A DNA stretch of 64,000 nt, from contig NZ_FNOK01000003.1 in assembly GCF_900106995.1 (NCBI RefSeq), positions 62,001-126,000 of the forward strand. The letters run 5' to 3'. Origin of the DNA: Saccharopolyspora shandongensis (GTDB lineage: Bacteria > Actinomycetota > Actinomycetes > Mycobacteriales > Pseudonocardiaceae). Under the pieces are notes generated by a model. It was not told where the DNA came from and did not search any database. It saw only the letters and a program-made list of their open reading frames with translations. Of this stretch, positions 15,608-24,223 are shown one piece after another. A program made the translations under genes and the position numbers. How positions within the stretch are numbered: position 1 is the stretch's first letter; the number at the start of each line of letters is the position of its first letter.

Positions 15608-17506
15608 ATGACCGCCGTCACCGACCGCACGACCACGCCGATACCCGAGCCGCCGAGCACCCGGCGCGGCCTGTTCGCGCTCCCGGAAGCGCGGTGGGCC
15701 GCCGCGGCGCTGGCGGCGTTCCTGCTCGGCCTCGCCGTGCAACTCTCCGGCGGCCCCGCCGGGCTTTACTGGACGCTGTACCTGGTCTGCTACGCCACCG
15801 GCGGCTGGGAACCATGCCTCGCCGGGCTGCAGGCGCTGCGCGAGAAGACGCTGGACGTGGACCTGCTGATGATCGTCGCGGCCATCGGCGCCGCCGCGAT
15901 CGGGCAGATCACCGACGGCGCGCTGCTGATCGTCATCTTCGCCACCTCCGGCGCCCTGGAGGCCTACGCCACCGCCCGCACCGAGGACTCCGTGCGCAGC
16001 CTGCTCGACCTCGCGCCGGAGACCGCGGTGCGGGTGCGCGACGGTGCCGAGGAGACCGTCGACACGGCGAAGCTGCAGGTCGGCGACGTGATCGTGGTGC
16101 GACCCGGCGAGCGGATCGGCGCCGACGGCGAGGTGCTCGAAGGCACCAGCGACGTCGACCAGGCGACCATCACCGGCGAGCCGCTGCCGACGGCGAAACG
16201 GCCGGGCGACGAGGTGTTCGCCGGCACCCTCAACGGCACCGGCGCACTGCGGGTGCGCGTCGCGAAGGACGCCTCGGAATCGGTGATCGCGCGCATCGTG
16301 GCGCTGGTCGCCGAGGCCAGCGAGGCGAAGGCGCCGACGCAGCTGTTCATCGAGAAGATCGAGCAGCGGTACTCCATCGGCGTCGTGGCGGCCACGCTCG
16401 CGGTCTTCGGGATTCCGCTGCTGTTCGGCGACGATCTGGAGGGCGCCCTGCTGCGCGCGATGACGTTCATGATCGTCGCCTCGCCGTGCGCCGTGGTGCT
16501 GGCGACGATGCCGCCGCTGCTGTCGGCGATCGCCAACGCCGGACGGCACGGCGTGCTGGTGAAGTCGGCCGTGGCGATGGAACGACTCGGCGAGGTCGAG
16601 CTGGTCGCGCTGGACAAGACCGGCACCCTCACCGAAGGCACGCCGCGCGTGGTGCGGGTCGCCCCGGCCGACGACCACGACGCCGACGAGCTCCTCGCGC
16701 TGGCGGCCGGCGCCGAGCACCTCAGCGAACACCCGCTGGCGCGCGCGATCGTCGCGGCGGCGCACGAAAGGGGCCTTGCCATCCCGGCCGCCGAGGACTT
16801 CCGGGCCACGCCGGGGTTCGGCGTATCGGCCACAGTGGACGGACGCGACGTGACGGTCACCAGCCCGCGCGGCTCGGACATCGCCGCAGATTCGGAAACC
16901 GCGGGCCACACCGCGGTGCTGGTGACCGTCGACGGCTCCCCCGCCGGAGTGCTCGAGATCGCCGATCGGCTGCGCCCGGACGCTGCCGAAGCGGTGCGCG
17001 GGCTGCGGCAACTGACCGGCGCGGAGCCGGTGCTGCTCACCGGCGACAACAAGCACGCGGCCGTCCGGGTCGCGGCCGAAGTCGGCATCGGCGACGTGCG
17101 CGCGGACCTGCTGCCCGCGGACAAGGTTGCGGCCGTGCGGGAATCCGGGCGGCGGACGATGGTGCTGGGCGACGGCGTCAACGACGCGCCCGCGCTGGCC
17201 GCCGCGCACTGCGGGGTGGCCATGGGTCGCACCGGCTCCGATCTCACGCTGCAAACGGCGGACGTGGTGATCGTCCGCGACGAGCTGGGCGCGGTGCCGA
17301 AGGTCGTGGACCTGTCCCGCCGGGCCCGCCGCCTGGTCAAGCAGAACCTCGTCATCGCGGGCACCTTCATCGCGGTGCTGGTGGTGTGGGACCTGGTCGG
17401 GAACCTGCCGCTGCCGCTGGGCGTGGCGGGCCACGAGGGCTCGACGATCATCGTGGGCCTCAACGGCCTGCGCCTGCTCGGCGAACGCGCCTGGCGCCGC
17501 CGCTGA
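15608..17506 (+). CDS. P1B-type heavy metal ATPase (P1B-4 features; Co/Ni/Fe efflux)
   Basis: This 632-residue membrane ATPase pumps transition metals out of the cytoplasm. Core motifs: TGEPLP (actuator), SPC in the metal-binding helix (MIVASPCAVVLATMPPLL), DKTGTLTEGTPRVV (phosphorylated Asp), SEHPLARAI, and GDGVNDAPALAAA. The last helix has HEGSTIIVGLNGLRLL. SPC plus HEGST is the pattern of P1B-4 pumps such as mycobacterial CtpJ. There is no N-terminal Cys-rich metal domain. The ATG at 15608 has GGAGGG in the right place; an upstream start at 15545 would read through the operator. Divergence from the NmtR-type regulator supports Ni/Co as the inducing metal. Confidence 0.9.
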   Translation: MTAVTDRTTTPIPEPPSTRRGLFALPEARWAAAALAAFLLGLAVQLSGGPAGLYWTLYLVCYATGGWEPCLAGLQALREKTLDVDLLMIVAAIGAAAIGQITDGALLIVIFATSGALEAYATARTEDSVRSLLDLAPETAVRVRDGAEETVDTAKLQVGDVIVVRPGERIGADGEVLEGTSDVDQATITGEPLPTAKRPGDEVFAGTLNGTGALRVRVAKDASESVIARIVALVAEASEAKAPTQLFIEKIEQRYSIGVVAATLAVFGIPLLFGDDLEGALLRAMTFMIVASPCAVVLATMPPLLSAIANAGRHGVLVKSAVAMERLGEVELVALDKTGTLTEGTPRVVRVAPADDHDADELLALAAGAEHLSEHPLARAIVAAAHERGLAIPAAEDFRATPGFGVSATVDGRDVTVTSPRGSDIAADSETAGHTAVLVTVDGSPAGVLEIADRLRPDAAEAVRGLRQLTGAEPVLLTGDNKHAAVRVAAEVGIGDVRADLLPADKVAAVRESGRRTMVLGDGVNDAPALAAAHCGVAMGRTGSDLTLQTADVVIVRDELGAVPKVVDLSRRARRLVKQNLVIAGTFIAVLVVWDLVGNLPLPLGVAGHEGSTIIVGLNGLRLLGERAWRRR

Positions 17507-17513
17507 CCGGTTC

Positions 17514-17543
17514 GGCCGCGCCCTGACCTCCGGGGACGCGGCC
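17514..17543. terminator. Weak hairpin between convergent genes
   Basis: GGCCGCG (17514-17520) pairs with CGCGGCC (17537-17543) across a 16-base loop, eight bases after the ATPase stop and 38 bases before the DUF1349 stop. The long loop and absence of a T-run make it a weak terminator call. Confidence 0.35.
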
Positions 17544-17581
17544 TGACGCGCTTCGGCGACTTCCTCACCGCGGAACGCTGA

Positions 17582-18169
17582 TCAGTCCTCCGCCAGGGAC
17601 ACCTCGGTGAAGCGGATCGCGAAGCCCGCGCCGTCCGGCGAGGCGCACATCGGGCCGGCCTCGGCCGGGAGGTCCGGCGGGAAGTACGCCACCCGCAGCA
17701 CGGCCTTCGGCTCGCTGCCGTCGGCGGCGTAGCGGACCGTCACGGTGTCGCCCGCCCGCTCCAGTTCCAGCGTGATCGACTCGACCGGCCCGCACACCGC
17801 CTCCAGCGGCACCACGCTCCAGTCCGAGACGTCGCGGGTCACCACGGCGCTGAGCAGCTGCTCGCCGTCGACCAGCTCGATGCCCGCCTTGATCCAGTTG
17901 CGCTCGTCCAGCCGCAGCAGCAGCCCGGCCTGGTCGTACTGCTCGCGGTAGTCGCCGAACAGGCGGGTCGTCAGCTTGAACCGCGGTCCCACCGGCCGCA
18001 GCAGGGCGTGCCCGCTGTCGCGCACGAATCCGTAGTGCGTCGTCCGCCAGAAGTCCGTGCCGGAGTCGGCGGTCACCGTCAGACCACCGTAGGACAACCA
18101 GTTCACCGGCGGGTTGAGCCACCGCCAACCACTGAGCCCGAACAGCGTGATGTCCTCGGCCTGCTGCAT
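17582..18169 (-). CDS. DUF1349 domain protein
   Basis: This 195-residue protein matches the DUF1349 family, a concanavalin-like beta-sandwich fold found in many bacteria and fungi, of unknown biochemical role. Supporting segments: LSGWRWLNPPVNW, LTVTADSGTDFWRTTHYGF, GDYREQYDQAGLLLRLDERNWIKAGIELVDGEQLLSAVVTRDVSDWSVVPL. No signal peptide or membrane helix is visible, so it is cytoplasmic. The ATG at 18169 is used; an in-frame GTG five bases upstream is also possible. It sits 38 bases before the universal stress protein on the same strand, perhaps co-transcribed with it. I cannot assign a function. Confidence 0.75.
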   Translation of the reverse strand: MQQAEDITLFGLSGWRWLNPPVNWLSYGGLTVTADSGTDFWRTTHYGFVRDSGHALLRPVGPRFKLTTRLFGDYREQYDQAGLLLRLDERNWIKAGIELVDGEQLLSAVVTRDVSDWSVVPLEAVCGPVESITLELERAGDTVTVRYAADGSEPKAVLRVAYFPPDLPAEAGPMCASPDGAGFAIRFTEVSLAED

Positions 18170-18207
18170 GCCCACCCGTCTCCACTTGTCGGCGGGGCCG
18201 GCTGTCG

Positions 18208-18621
18208 TCAGCGGACGACGACCACCGGGCAGGCCGCGTGGTGCACGAGCTTCAACGCCACCGACCCGACCAGCATGCCGGTGAAGGCGCCGTGCCCCTT
18301 GTTGCCCACCACCAGCAGGTCGGCCTGCTTGGACAGCCCGACCAGCTCGTCGACCACGTGCCCGCGGATGAGCCGGGATCGCAGGTCCACGTCGGGGAAA
18401 TCGGCCTGGACCGCCGTCACGGCGGTGTTCAACGCCTTGTTCGCCCGCTCTTCCAGCTCGGTGTCCGGGGTCGGCAGACGATATCCGAATTGGACCGGCT
18501 GGTGCCAGACCATGATCGCGTGGGCGATGCCGCCGACCTCGCGGATCTGGTTGGCGGCCCAGCGCAATGCCCGCACCGACTCGTCCGATCCGTCCACTCC
18601 GACTGCGATGGTCTGCGGCAT
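18208..18621 (-). CDS. Universal stress protein (UspA family)
   Basis: This 137-residue single-domain protein has the UspA fold. It begins MPQTIAVGVDGSDESVRALRWA, and the ATP-binding signature G-x2-G-x9-G-S is present as GNKGHGAFTGMLVGS near residue 110, followed by VALKLVHHAACPVVVVR. Proteins of this group bind ATP and modulate stress survival in actinobacteria. It is the first gene of a two-gene minus-strand group with the DUF1349 protein. The start has good upstream context (AGGGAGCC). Confidence 0.9.
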   Translation of the reverse strand: MPQTIAVGVDGSDESVRALRWAANQIREVGGIAHAIMVWHQPVQFGYRLPTPDTELEERANKALNTAVTAVQADFPDVDLRSRLIRGHVVDELVGLSKQADLLVVGNKGHGAFTGMLVGSVALKLVHHAACPVVVVR

Positions 18622-18713
18622 GCCCGGCTCCCTTCGGCGACGTTCTGGGTGATCCCGCCGGGATGGTAGGGCAGACCGGGGTGCTCCGCGACCGCCGGAA
18701 CGGTCGCATTCCG

Positions 18714-21242
18714 TCAGAGCTGGTTGACGTCGGTGATCCGGATGACCGCGCCGCCGGCCTCGTCGGACGCGGCGAGGTCGACCTCGGCGCTGATGCCCCA
18801 GTCATGGTCCTCGTCCGGGTCGGCGAAGATCTGCCGGACCAGCCAGCGCTCCGGCTCCTCGGTGATCAGCAGCAGCGCCGGGCCGCGCGCGTCCGGACCT
18901 GCGCCGATCTCCTCGTGCTGCTCGAAGTACTCCTCCAGCGCGTCGGCCCACGCGTCGGCGTCCCAGCCGCTGTCGCCGTCGAGCTCGCCGAGCTCGTCGT
19001 AGCGGCGCCGGGCCGCGAGCTCCACGCGGCGGAACAGCGCGTTGCGCACCTGCACCCGGAAGGCCCGCTTGTTCAACGTGATCCGCTCCGGGCCCTCGTC
19101 CACCGCGACGACCGCCGGCTCCGCGCCCGGATGGCGCAGCTTCTCCCACTCGTCGAGCAGGCTGGAGTCGACCTGCCGGACCAGCTCGCCGAGCCACTCG
19201 ATGATGTCGGTGAGCTCCTCGGTCTTGGCGTCGTCGGGCACCGTGTGCCGCAATGCCTTGTAGACGTCGGCCAGGTAGCGCAGCACCAGGCCCTCGGAGC
19301 GGGCCAGCCCGTAGAAGTTGACGAACTCGACGAAGTTCATCGCCCGCTCGAACATGTCGCGGGCCACGGACTTCGGCGACAGCTCGTGCTCGCCGACCCA
19401 CGGATGTCCCTTGCGGTAGGTCTCGTAGGCGGCTTCCAGCAGCTCGGCCAGCGGCTTCGGGTGGGTGATCTCCTCCAGCAGCTCCATCCGCTCGTCGTAC
19501 TCGATGCCATCGGCCTTCATCTGCGACACGGCCTCGCCGCGCGCCTTGAACTGCTGCTGCGAGAGCACCTGCCGCGGATCGTCCAGAGTGGACTCGATCA
19601 CCGACAGCACGTCCAGCGGGTAGCCCGGCGACTCGGTGTCCAGCAGCTCGATCGCGGCCAGCGCGAACGGCGAGAGCGGCTGGTTGAGCGCGAAGTCGAA
19701 CTGCAGGTCCACGGTCAGCCGCACCCGGCGGCCCTGCTCGTCGGGCTCGTCGAGCTGCTCGACCACGCCGGCGGACAGCAGCGCGCGGTAGATCGCGATG
19801 GCCCGCAGGATGTGGCGGCGCTGCGTCGGCCGGTCCTCGTGGTTGTCCGTCAGCAGGTGAGACATAGCAGTGAAGGCATCACTGTGCCGACCGTTGGAGG
19901 GCCGGTTGATGACGTTGAGCAGCATCGCGTGGTTGACGTTGAAGCTGGACCGCAGCGGCTCCGGCTCCGCGGCCACCAGCTTCTCGAAGGTCTTCTCGCT
20001 CCAGGACACGAAGCCCTCGGGCGCCTTCTTGCGCACCAGCTTGCGCTTCTTCTTCGGGTCGTCGCCGGCCTTGGCCATCGCCCGCTCGTTCTCGATCTCG
20101 TGCTCGGGCGCCTGCACCACCACGTAGCCGGCGGTGTCGTATCCGGCGCGGCCGGCGCGACCGGCGATCTGGTGGAACTCACGCGCCTTCAGGTGCCGGG
20201 TGCGGACCCCGTCGTACTTGGTCAGCCCGGTGATCAGCACGGTGCGGATCGGCACGTTGATGCCCACCCCGAGGGTGTCGGTGCCGCAGATGACCTTGAG
20301 CAGCCCGGCCTGCGCGAGCTGCTCGACCAGCCGCCGGTACTTCGGCAGCATCCCGGCGTGGTGCACGCCGATGCCGTGCCGCACCAGCCGGGAGAGGGTC
20401 TTGCCGAACCCGGCGGTGAACCGGAATTCGCCGATCGCCTCGGCGATCCGGTCGCGCTGCTCGCGGGAGGCGACCTTGACGCTCATCAGCGCCTGCGCCT
20501 GCTCCAGCGCGGAGGCCTGGTTGAAGTAGACGACGTACACCGGGGACTGCTGCCCGGCCAGCAGCTCCTCGATCGTCTCGTGCAGCGGCGTCTTGGCGTA
20601 GCGGAAGGACAGCGGGATCGGCCGCTCCGCCGAGGTGACCACGGCGGTCTCCCGGCCGGTGCGCCGGGTCAGGTCCTCCTGGAAGAAGGTGACATCGCCG
20701 AGCGTGGCGGACATCAGCACGAACTGGGTGCGCGGCAGCTCCAGCAGCGGCACCTGCCACGCCCAGCCGCGGTCGGGCTCGGAGTAGAAGTGGAACTCAT
20801 CCATCACGACCTGGTCCACGTCGGCGCGGTCGCCGTCGCGCAGCGCGATGTTGGCCAGGATCTCCGCGGTGCAGCAGATGATCGGGGCGTCGGCGTTGAC
20901 GCTGCTGTCGCCGGTCATCATGCCGACGTTCTCGGCGCCGAAGACGTCCACCAGCGAGAAGAACTTCTCCGACACGAGAGCCTTGATCGGCGCGGTGTAG
21001 AAGCTGCGCTTGCCCGCGGCCAGCGCGGTGAAGTGCGCCCCGGTGGCGACCAGGCTCTTGCCGGAGCCGGTCGGCGTGCTCAGGATCAGGTTCGCCCCGG
21101 TCACGACCTCCATCAGCGCTTCTTCCTGCGCCGGGTAGAGCTCGATGCCCTGGTCGGTGGTCCAGGACACGAACGCGTCGAGCAGCGCGTCGGGGTCCGG
21201 GGTGTCGGTCGTCAGGGCGGGGAGCTGGTCGGTGAGCTTCAT
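18714..21242 (-). CDS. Ski2-like DEAD/DEAH RNA helicase with DUF3516 C-terminus
   Basis: This 842-residue superfamily 2 helicase is found across actinobacteria. Motif I TPTGSGKS lies at 56-63, motif II is DEFH, motif III SATL, and motif VI QIAGRAGRAGYD. The GTDTLGVGINVPI segment and the bulky C-terminal DUF3516 domain (about 430-842), rich in helices (MFERAMNFVEFVNFYGLARSEGLVLRYL), set it apart from mycobacterial HelY. It probably unwinds structured RNA in turnover or ribosome-linked processes. The downstream end comes 93 bases after the neighbouring stress protein's start. The ATG at 21242 is well placed and the length is normal for the family. Confidence 0.9.
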   Translation of the reverse strand: MKLTDQLPALTTDTPDPDALLDAFVSWTTDQGIELYPAQEEALMEVVTGANLILSTPTGSGKSLVATGAHFTALAAGKRSFYTAPIKALVSEKFFSLVDVFGAENVGMMTGDSSVNADAPIICCTAEILANIALRDGDRADVDQVVMDEFHFYSEPDRGWAWQVPLLELPRTQFVLMSATLGDVTFFQEDLTRRTGRETAVVTSAERPIPLSFRYAKTPLHETIEELLAGQQSPVYVVYFNQASALEQAQALMSVKVASREQRDRIAEAIGEFRFTAGFGKTLSRLVRHGIGVHHAGMLPKYRRLVEQLAQAGLLKVICGTDTLGVGINVPIRTVLITGLTKYDGVRTRHLKAREFHQIAGRAGRAGYDTAGYVVVQAPEHEIENERAMAKAGDDPKKKRKLVRKKAPEGFVSWSEKTFEKLVAAEPEPLRSSFNVNHAMLLNVINRPSNGRHSDAFTAMSHLLTDNHEDRPTQRRHILRAIAIYRALLSAGVVEQLDEPDEQGRRVRLTVDLQFDFALNQPLSPFALAAIELLDTESPGYPLDVLSVIESTLDDPRQVLSQQQFKARGEAVSQMKADGIEYDERMELLEEITHPKPLAELLEAAYETYRKGHPWVGEHELSPKSVARDMFERAMNFVEFVNFYGLARSEGLVLRYLADVYKALRHTVPDDAKTEELTDIIEWLGELVRQVDSSLLDEWEKLRHPGAEPAVVAVDEGPERITLNKRAFRVQVRNALFRRVELAARRRYDELGELDGDSGWDADAWADALEEYFEQHEEIGAGPDARGPALLLITEEPERWLVRQIFADPDEDHDWGISAEVDLAASDEAGGAVIRITDVNQL

Positions 21243-21386
21243 CAGTCACCCATCGTCCCTGCTCAGCTCGGGCCGGAGTGACCCGGGGTGGCCGAACCCA
21301 GGCTGTGGGAGGCACGCCGGTTCACGTGCTGGTGTTCGGGACCTGCGATCGGGGACCATTGAGGCACGTGCGGGAGGAGGGGTGTC

Positions 21387-21584
21387 ATGGCGAACCGGAA
21401 CGTGCGCTTCGTCGGCGGGCCGCTGGACGGCCGGATCCAGGACCTGCGCGACTCGGAGGCGGTCGCGGGACGGCTGCTGCGGCACGTCCACCTGCACGAC
21501 GGCCCGAAGATCGAGACCCACTACGAGCTGCACTACACCCCGGAATCCGGCTGGGTCTACCACCTCTGCGGCCGCCGACCGTGA
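21387..21584 (+). CDS. Small conserved actinobacterial protein
   Basis: This 65-residue protein starts MANRNVRFVGGPLDGRIQDL and ends YELHYTPESGWVYHLCGRR. The phrase FVGGPLDGR recurs in small actinobacterial hypothetical proteins. A strong GGGAGGAGGGGTGTC leader sits upstream of the ATG. It is divergent from the helicase and followed by a toxin-antitoxin module with its own promoter. No domain of known function is visible and no membrane segment is present. Confidence 0.6.
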   Translation: MANRNVRFVGGPLDGRIQDLRDSEAVAGRLLRHVHLHDGPKIETHYELHYTPESGWVYHLCGRRP

Positions 21585-21606
21585 CCGAGGGTGATCGATC
21601 AACTAC

Positions 21607-21623
21607 TTGTACCGACTGTACAA
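21607..21623. promoter_or_regulatory. Toxin-antitoxin operator (inverted repeat)
   Basis: TTGTAC (21607-21612) and GTACAA (21618-21623) form a perfect inverted repeat with a 5-base spacer eight bases before the antitoxin start. A third half-site-like GTACA lies just inside the antitoxin gene, near 21646. Phd/YefM antitoxins typically bind such repeats to repress their own operon. Confidence 0.65.
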
Positions 21624-21630
21624 TTCGCGC

Positions 21631-21912
21631 ATGAGCGTCGAAGCTGTACACATGGACGACAGCGCCGCCATCGAAGTCAACGTCTCGTCTGCCCGCGCTC
21701 AGCTGCCGACCTACATCGAGCTGGCGAGCGAGGGGCAGTACGTCTACCTGACCCATCGGGGCAAGCGGGTTGCCGCGCTGGTGGCAGCGGACGTCGCCGA
21801 GCACTGGGAAGCCGAGGAAGACGCGCACTGGGCGCGCCGCGTCGCTGAGGCGGAAGAGTCGGGGACGGTTTCCTGGGAAGCGGCGATCGTCGCCTTGGAG
21901 CGGGATCGGTGA
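21631..21912 (+). CDS. Phd/YefM-type antitoxin
   Basis: This 93-residue protein has the Phd/YefM fold: VNVSSARAQLPTYIELASEGQYVYLTHRGKRVAALVAAD is the typical N-terminal DNA-binding portion (about 14-55), and the C-terminal tail (WAEEDAHWARRVAEAEESG-like acidic helix) would wrap the toxin. ATG 21631 is preferred because the operator lies immediately upstream; a TTG at 21607 would put the operator inside the gene. It overlaps the toxin by four bases (GTGA), the usual arrangement for this class. Confidence 0.88.
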   Translation: MSVEAVHMDDSAAIEVNVSSARAQLPTYIELASEGQYVYLTHRGKRVAALVAADVAEHWEAEEDAHWARRVAEAEESGTVSWEAAIVALERDR

Positions 21913-22169
21913 CCTACCAGATCGAGATCACCCGCGACGCCCTGAAGACCCTGGCCAAGCTGGACAAGCCGATCCGGCGACGGCTGCAGGTCGCGATCGA
22001 TCAGCTCGCCGCAAATCCGCGCCCCGCCGGGGCCATCGCACTCAAGGGCGTTTCCGGTTACCTGCGGATCCGGGTCTCGGATTTCCGGGTGATCTACCGC
22101 GTCGAAGATGGACGCCTCGTTGTCGTGGTGGTCGCGGTCGGCCACCGTCGCGAAATCTACGAGCGCTGA
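21909..22169 (+). CDS. RelE/ParE family toxin
   Basis: This 86-residue protein is a RelE-type toxin: YQIEITRDALKTLAKLDKPIRRRLQVAIDQLAANPRP, then IALKGVSGYLRIRVSDFRVIYRVEDGRLVVVVVAVGHRREIYER. The LRIRV-dfRVIY core and the C-terminal GHRREIYE motif are characteristic of ribosome-dependent mRNA interferases of the RelE type, so mRNA cleavage is more likely than gyrase poisoning. GTG start at 21909 overlaps the antitoxin stop. No sign of degeneration is seen, so the module is probably active. Confidence 0.9.
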   Translation: MTYQIEITRDALKTLAKLDKPIRRRLQVAIDQLAANPRPAGAIALKGVSGYLRIRVSDFRVIYRVEDGRLVVVVVAVGHRREIYER

Positions 22170-22273
22170 CGTCGGTGCACCTCGCGACCCGCGACGTGCC
22201 GCGAGGCACCCCCGGGATCGCCTGGGAATGGGACTGACCGGACCGCCGCCGGACTACCGCACCAAGCCGCTAA

Positions 22274-22310
22274 GTGAATCGCCGCTAGGTTGTCTTGCGA
22301 CCTGATTCAC
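22274..22310. promoter_or_regulatory. Inverted repeat upstream of mutA
   Basis: GTGAATC (22274-22280) and GATTCAC (22304-22310) are perfect arms enclosing AGGT...ACCT. They lie 48 bases before the mutA start and could be an operator for the propionate/methylmalonyl operon. I looked for a cobalamin riboswitch here and saw none. Confidence 0.4.
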
Positions 22311-22344
22311 AGATCAGGGGTATTCCCAGAACCGGGCACTCGGC

Positions 22345-22350
22345 TAATCT
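22345..22350 (+). promoter_or_regulatory. Candidate -10 element for a leaderless mutA transcript
   Basis: TAATCT matches the actinobacterial TANNNT -10 pattern and ends seven bases before the mutA ATG (22358). No Shine-Dalgarno sequence precedes that ATG. Together these suggest that transcription may start at or next to the start codon. Confidence 0.35.
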
Positions 22351-22357
22351 CACCTCC

Positions 22358-24223
22358 ATGGTGGCGCACTCGATGTCGAGCGGCGGCGGGCCGGACCTCT
22401 CCTCCGCCACACCCGTGGACCGCGAGCAGTGGCGGTCTCAGGTCAAGAAGGTGCTGCAGCGATCCGGGCTGATCGGCGAGCAGGCCCCGGCCGGTCCGGT
22501 GGAGGACGTGCTCGCCTCGACGACCTACGACGGCATAGCCGTGCACCCCCTCTACACCGAGGGGCCGCCCGAGGCCGGCTCGCCCGGGCTGGCGCCGTTC
22601 GTGCGCGGCAGCCGCCCGCAGGGCAGCGTCGCCGAGGGCTGGGACGTGCGGCAGCGGCACGAGAACCCGGATGCCGCCGAAACCAACCGGGAAATCCTGG
22701 CCGACCTCTACAACGGCGTGTCGTCGCTGTGGCTCCGGCTCGGTTCCGGCGGGCTGGCCGTCGACGACCTCGCGGACGCGCTGGAAGGCGTCCACCTGGA
22801 CATGATCGGCGTGGCCCTGGACGCGGGCGAGGACTTCGGCGCCGCAGCCGAGGCTTTCCTGGTCGTGGCTGCCGAGCAGGACGTGCGCGGCAGCGCGCTC
22901 AGCGGCAACCTCGGCGCCGACCCGCTGGGCGTGCAGGCCCGGACCGGGCGCCCCGGCGACCGGGACGGCGCGGTGCGGTTGGCGCGCCGCTGCGCGACGG
23001 AGTTCCCGGAGTTGAAGGCGCTGGTCGTGGACGGGTTGCCGTACCACGACGCGGGCGGCTCGGACGCGCAGGAGCTCGGCTGCTCGCTCGCCGCGGGCAC
23101 GACCTACCTGCGGTGGCTGACCGAGGCCGGGCTCGACGTCGACACCGCCGCCGGGCTGCTGGAGTTCCGCTACGCCACCAACGCCGACCAGTTCCTCGGC
23201 ATCGCCAAGCTGCGCGCCGCGCGGCGGCTGTGGGAGCAGGTGACCCGCGCCTGCGGCGCGTCGGAGCCGACGCGGGCGCAGACGCAGCACGCCGTGACGT
23301 CGGCGGCCATGCTGACCAGGCGCGACCCGTGGGTGAACATGCTGCGCACCACGATCGCGACCTTCGCCGCCGGGATGGGCGGCGCGCAGGCGGTCACCGC
23401 GCTGCCGTTCGACGCCGCGATCGGCCTGCCGGACGGCTTCGCCCGCCGCATCGCCCGCAACACGCAGTCCCTGCTGCTGGAGGAATCGCACCTGGCGCAG
23501 GTGATCGACCCGGCGGGCGGCTCCTGGTACGTCGAGTCGCTGACCGACGAGCTGGCGCAGGCCGCCTGGCAGTGGTTCCAGGAGATCGAGGCCGCGGGCG
23601 GGCTGCCCGCCGCGCTGGAATCCGGCCTCGTCGCCGAGCGGCTCTCGGCCACGTGGGAGGAGCGCCGGGCGGCGATCGCGCACCGCGCGGACGCGATCAC
23701 CGGCGTCAGCGAGTTCCCGAACCTGGACGAGGCGCCGCTGGAGCGCGAGCCCGCACCGCAGCAGCCTTCGGGCGGCCTCCCGGTGCACCGCTACGCCGAG
23801 GACTTCGAGCGGCTGCGCGACGCCGCCGACGCGCGGCTCGCCGAGACCGGCAGCCGCCCCGCGGTGTTCCTCGCGACGCTCGGCTCGCTCGCCGCGCACA
23901 ACGCGCGCGCCTCGTTCGCGCGGAACCTTTTCGCCGCGGGCGGCATCGAGAGCACCGACGCCGGAGCAACCGAGTCCACCGATGACGTTCTGGCGGCGTA
24001 CGCCGGCACGCCGGTGGTCTGCCTTTGCTCCAGCGACAAGGTTTACGCCGAGCGCGCCGCGGAAACCGCCGCCGCGCTCAAGCAGGCCGGGGCGAAGCAC
24101 GTGCTGCTGGCCGGAAAGCCGGGCGATCCGCCGCCGGAGGGCGTCGACGGGTTCCTCTTCGCCGGGTGCGATGCGCTGGCCGTCCTCACCGACGTCCACG
24201 AGAAGCTGGGAGTGGGCCGATGA
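22358..24223 (+). CDS. mutA: Methylmalonyl-CoA mutase small (beta) subunit
   Basis: This 621-residue protein is the non-catalytic small subunit of heterodimeric methylmalonyl-CoA mutase. It has the TIM-barrel (about 60-430: [23 protein letters not shown] ... [27 protein letters not shown]) and a C-terminal cobalamin-fold domain (about 500-621) lacking the DxHxxG axial-histidine motif, as expected for MutA. It starts at the ATG preceded by a -10-like TAATCT; another in-frame ATG lies 15 bases later. The stop overlaps the mutB start by four bases. It serves interconversion of methylmalonyl-CoA and succinyl-CoA in propionate and odd-chain metabolism and polyketide precursor supply. Confidence 0.93.
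   Translation: MVAHSMSSGGGPDLSSATPVDREQWRSQVKKVLQRSGLIGEQAPAGPVEDVLASTTYDGIAVHPLYTEGPPEAGSPGLAPFVRGSRPQGSVAEGWDVRQRHENPDAAETNREILADLYNGVSSLWLRLGSGGLAVDDLADALEGVHLDMIGVALDAGEDFGAAAEAFLVVAAEQDVRGSALSGNLGADPLGVQARTGRPGDRDGAVRLARRCATEFPELKALVVDGLPYHDAGGSDAQELGCSLAAGTTYLRWLTEAGLDVDTAAGLLEFRYATNADQFLGIAKLRAARRLWEQVTRACGASEPTRAQTQHAVTSAAMLTRRDPWVNMLRTTIATFAAGMGGAQAVTALPFDAAIGLPDGFARRIARNTQSLLLEESHLAQVIDPAGGSWYVESLTDELAQAAWQWFQEIEAAGGLPAALESGLVAERLSATWEERRAAIAHRADAITGVSEFPNLDEAPLEREPAPQQPSGGLPVHRYAEDFERLRDAADARLAETGSRPAVFLATLGSLAAHNARASFARNLFAAGGIESTDAGATESTDDVLAAYAGTPVVCLCSSDKVYAERAAETAAALKQAGAKHVLLAGKPGDPPPEGVDGFLFAGCDALAVLTDVHEKLGVGR

Noticed and set aside
18567-21281. Very long plus-strand open frame opposite the helicase
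   Set aside because: Its translation is Arg/Val/Leu-rich low-complexity sequence without motifs, while the minus strand gives a complete helicase with all motifs in order. It is a GC-bias shadow.
22170-22357. Cobalamin riboswitch upstream of the B12-dependent mutase
   Set aside because: I looked for the B12-box and its conserved core and saw neither; only a short inverted repeat is present.
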